Shown here: piece by piece, positions 12,901 through 14,766 of the stretch
Layout of the letters: each line of letters begins with the position of its first letter
How positions within the stretch are numbered: position 1 is the first letter of the stretch
NCBI GenBank assembly: GCA_964541595.1
Contig: CAZIRO010000058.1
Span: forward strand, 1-14,766
Reading direction: 5' to 3'
Length of the DNA: 14,766 bases
Source: CAZIRO01 sp964541595
Lineage (GTDB): Bacteria > Acidobacteriota > HRBIN11
The notes under the pieces: generated by a model
What the model saw: the letters and a program-made list of their open reading frames with translations, nothing else
Told to the model about the DNA's origin: nothing
The model's database searches: none
Position numbers and translations under genes: made by a program

Positions 12901-13809
12901 TTTTCCGGCATCCCCTTTTAATCGGGTCAGTCATTTCAACAAAGGAGAGATCGTTGGGCAAGGCTATCCTCGGCCGAAAAAGAGTTTCAATCCCCTTTTA
13001 ATCGGGTCAGTCATTTCAACACAGCGAACGATGATCAAACCGCCACAGACGGAGGTGTGATATGTTTCAATCCCCTTTTAATCGGGTCAGTCATTTCAAC
13101 TGAAGATGTTGGTACACAAAAATCATACCGACTGATCGTTTCAATCCCCTTTTAATCGGGTCGGTCATTTCAACCGACGCCTTTAAAACGCTGAACGAAT
13201 TAGAGGCGCGTCCAATTTGTTTCAATCCCCTTTTAATCGGGTCGGTCATTTCAACTCCGTGAATTGGCCAAGGTGAAAGGTTATGTGTCAGGATAGTTTC
13301 AATCCCCTTTTAATCGGGTCGGTCATTTCAACATGGTGTAGGGAAAACGGGCGATCGGAAAATGGTCCGGAAATTGGTTTCAATCCCCTTTTAATCGGGT
13401 CGGTCATTTCAACTGATATTTACACATTAATAAACGCCGCGCTAAATGCGGCAGATGAGTTTCAATCCCCTTTTAATCGGGTCGGTCATTTCAACTTGTA
13501 GGACACCGCAAGGAGGACAGCCATGCAACGCTACAAAGTTAGTTTCAATCCCCTTTTAATCGGGTCGGTCATTTCAACTCTCGGGTATCGGATTCGGGTC
13601 CTATGCCCGGTATCGGTTTCAATCCCCTTTTAATCGGGTCGGTCATTTCAACCGTCTATTTACGCAGGAAACACAACCGACAGTACGCTTCCCCTAGTTT
13701 CAATCCCCTTTTAATCGGGTCGGTCATTTCAACCTGCTCAAAATGCGCAACGCGTGAAGAATGGGAGGTTAAGTTTCAATCCCCTTTTAATCGGGTCGGT
13801 CATTTCAAC

Positions 13810-13849
13810 TGGTTAACTTGTGGCGACAGTGTGCACAGTTTGGAATACG
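13810..13849. repeat. Duplicated spacer, copy 1
   Basis: This 40-nt spacer (TGGTTAACTTGTGGC...GGAATACG) is identical to 14198-14237. The neighbouring spacers on both sides differ, so a single spacer unit is shared rather than a block. Confidence 0.95.
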
Positions 13850-14197
13850 GTTTCAATCCCCTTTTAATCGGGTCGGTCATTTCAACTCGGCATGGGAAAT
13901 CATTCGGTTGAGGCAGATGCAACGCGTTTCAATCCCCTTTTAATCGGGTCGGTCATTTCAACAGATAAAGTGATTTGGCAAAAGGGACTTATGACGCTCG
14001 AGTCGCGTTTCAATCCCCTTTTAATCGGGTCGGTCATTTCAACTGACGACGATATGCGATTCATTGAGGACGCTGAATCGTTAATAGTTTCAATCCCCTT
14101 TTAATCGGGTCGGTCATTTCAACGATGACGACGACGCCAAATACGTTACTGATGCTGAAAGTTTCAATCCCCTTTTAATCGGGTCGGTCATTTCAAC

Positions 14198-14237
14198 TGG
14201 TTAACTTGTGGCGACAGTGTGCACAGTTTGGAATACG
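14198..14237. repeat. Duplicated spacer, copy 2
   Basis: Identical to 13810-13849, five repeat units away. Orientation is the same in both copies. Confidence 0.95.
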
Positions 14238-14587
14238 GTTTCAATCCCCTTTTAATCGGGTCGGTCATTTCAACCTGCAGCGCAATTACAGGCAGGCGAT
14301 CGGGCGTTTGCGCACAGTTTCAATCCCCTTTTAATCGGGTCGGTCATTTCAACGGTACGGAACGACGGGCATGGTAGCTGCGTGTTTGGATGGTTTCAAT
14401 CCCCTTTTAATCGGGTCGGTCATTTCAACATGAACAGGCTTGCCACGATTGACGAAATCGCCGAGATGCGTTTCAATCCCCTTTTAATCGGGTCGGTCAT
14501 TTCAACTTCAGATGGGGGAAGCGGTGGATGCAGGAACACTGAATTCGATCGTTTCAATCCCCTTTTAATCGGGTCGGTCATTTCAAC

Positions 14588-14629
14588 GGAGAAAAGACCG
14601 TGTCTTTCCTGTGACGGCCAAGGAATCTA
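14588..14629. repeat. Spacer that recurs at the window edge
   Basis: The first 18 bases (GGAGAAAAGACCGTGTCT) are repeated directly after the last repeat at 14749-14766, where the window ends. On the + strand it reads EKRPCLSCDGQGI, a CxxCxGxG pattern as in DnaJ-type zinc sites. Confidence 0.85.
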
Positions 14630-14766
14630 GTTTCAATCCCCTTTTAATCGGGTCGGTCATTTCAACACATCTTTGTCGTTCTTACCCAGGTCGAACTTCC
14701 GGACGGCGTGGGTTTCAATCCCCTTTTAATCGGGTCGGTCATTTCAACGGAGAAAAGACCGTGTCT

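Larger units (their letters stand above)
12904..14766 (-). CRISPR. CRISPR array, 24 repeats of 37 bp, runs off the window edge
   Basis: Repeats start at 12904, 12984, 13064, 13138, 13219, 13296, 13377, 13459, 13542, 13616, 13697, 13773, 13850, 13926, 14007, 14087, 14161, 14238, 14317, 14393, 14470, 14551, 14630 and 14712. There are 23 complete spacers of 37-46 nt and one cut by the edge. On the + strand the repeat begins GTTTCAATCCCCTTTTAATC and ends GGTCATTTCAAC; on the minus strand it ends GGGGATTGAAAC, giving the usual ATTGAAAC crRNA handle. It is therefore transcribed right to left, with leader and cas genes expected beyond 14766. The repeat carries TTTCAA near both ends and only a weak CCC/GGG stem. 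The first repeat has lost its GTTTCA end; the first three carry GGGTCA instead of GGGTCG. Type I-B, I-D or III cannot be separated without cas genes. Confidence 0.98.

Noticed and set aside
12303..12903. CRISPR leader on the left side of the array
   Set aside because: The repeats decay towards this side and the ATTGAAAC handle orientation places the leader on the right; no AT-rich leader is visible here.
13283..14630. Small + strand open frames with recurring FNPLLIGSVIST
   Set aside because: They are read-through of the CRISPR repeat and change frame with spacer length; there are no ribosome sites or family features.

Overview
This is a chromosomal window from a bacterium with a GC content of roughly 57-59% (by eye). 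The short intergenic gaps, the family-4 (Fe-S) uracil-DNA glycosylase and the long CRISPR array with an ATTGAAAC-type crRNA handle suggest a thermophile. An HtrA protease and an MsbA-like exporter would fit a cell with two membranes. The phylum cannot be fixed from the sequence. The rpoZ-coaBC-udg order makes Acidobacteriota or a related thermophilic lineage a guess only.

Left part (1-3700). A protoglobin gene (+) has a clear sigma70 promoter, and a perfect 21-bp palindromic operator overlaps its -10 box. It ends tail-to-tail, across a strong hairpin, with a minus-strand operon. That operon runs from 3612 to 837: an exported LamG-like protein, seryl-tRNA synthetase (serS), and a MarR-type regulator with a four-cysteine C-terminal tail. 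The MarR protein is the natural candidate to bind the protoglobin operator.

Middle part (3884-10253). There are two tightly packed + strand clusters. The first is rpoZ, coaBC and a 4Fe-4S uracil-DNA glycosylase; the last two overlap. The second is htrA, a Mut7-C RNase/zinc-ribbon protein and an MsbA-like ABC exporter, all overlapping and probably translationally coupled. CoaBC keeps His75, Asn125, Asn210 and Lys289 at E. coli numbering but has Glu where catalytic Cys158 should be. D-aminoacyl-tRNA deacylase (dtd, minus) and a patatin-like phospholipase (+) follow. About 490 bp lie between them, largely a 300-bp MITE-like element with 33-bp imperfect terminal inverted repeats. Partial copies of the element lie at 1-56 and 3694-3805.

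Right part (12303-14766). A gene-free stretch carries 7-bp repeat blocks and CRISPR relics, followed by 24 repeats of a 37-bp CRISPR repeat that run off the window edge. The repeat reads correctly (ending ATTGAAAC) on the minus strand. The leader and any cas genes should therefore lie to the right, outside the window, and the decayed repeats on the left are the trailer. On the + strand the spacers are purine-rich, often have a protein-like open frame, and in three cases carry a Shine-Dalgarno plus start codon. The crRNAs would thus be antisense to mRNA, as expected for a transcript-targeting (type III) effector. One spacer occurs twice and a second recurs at the window edge. Two adjacent spacers appear to encode homologous peptides.
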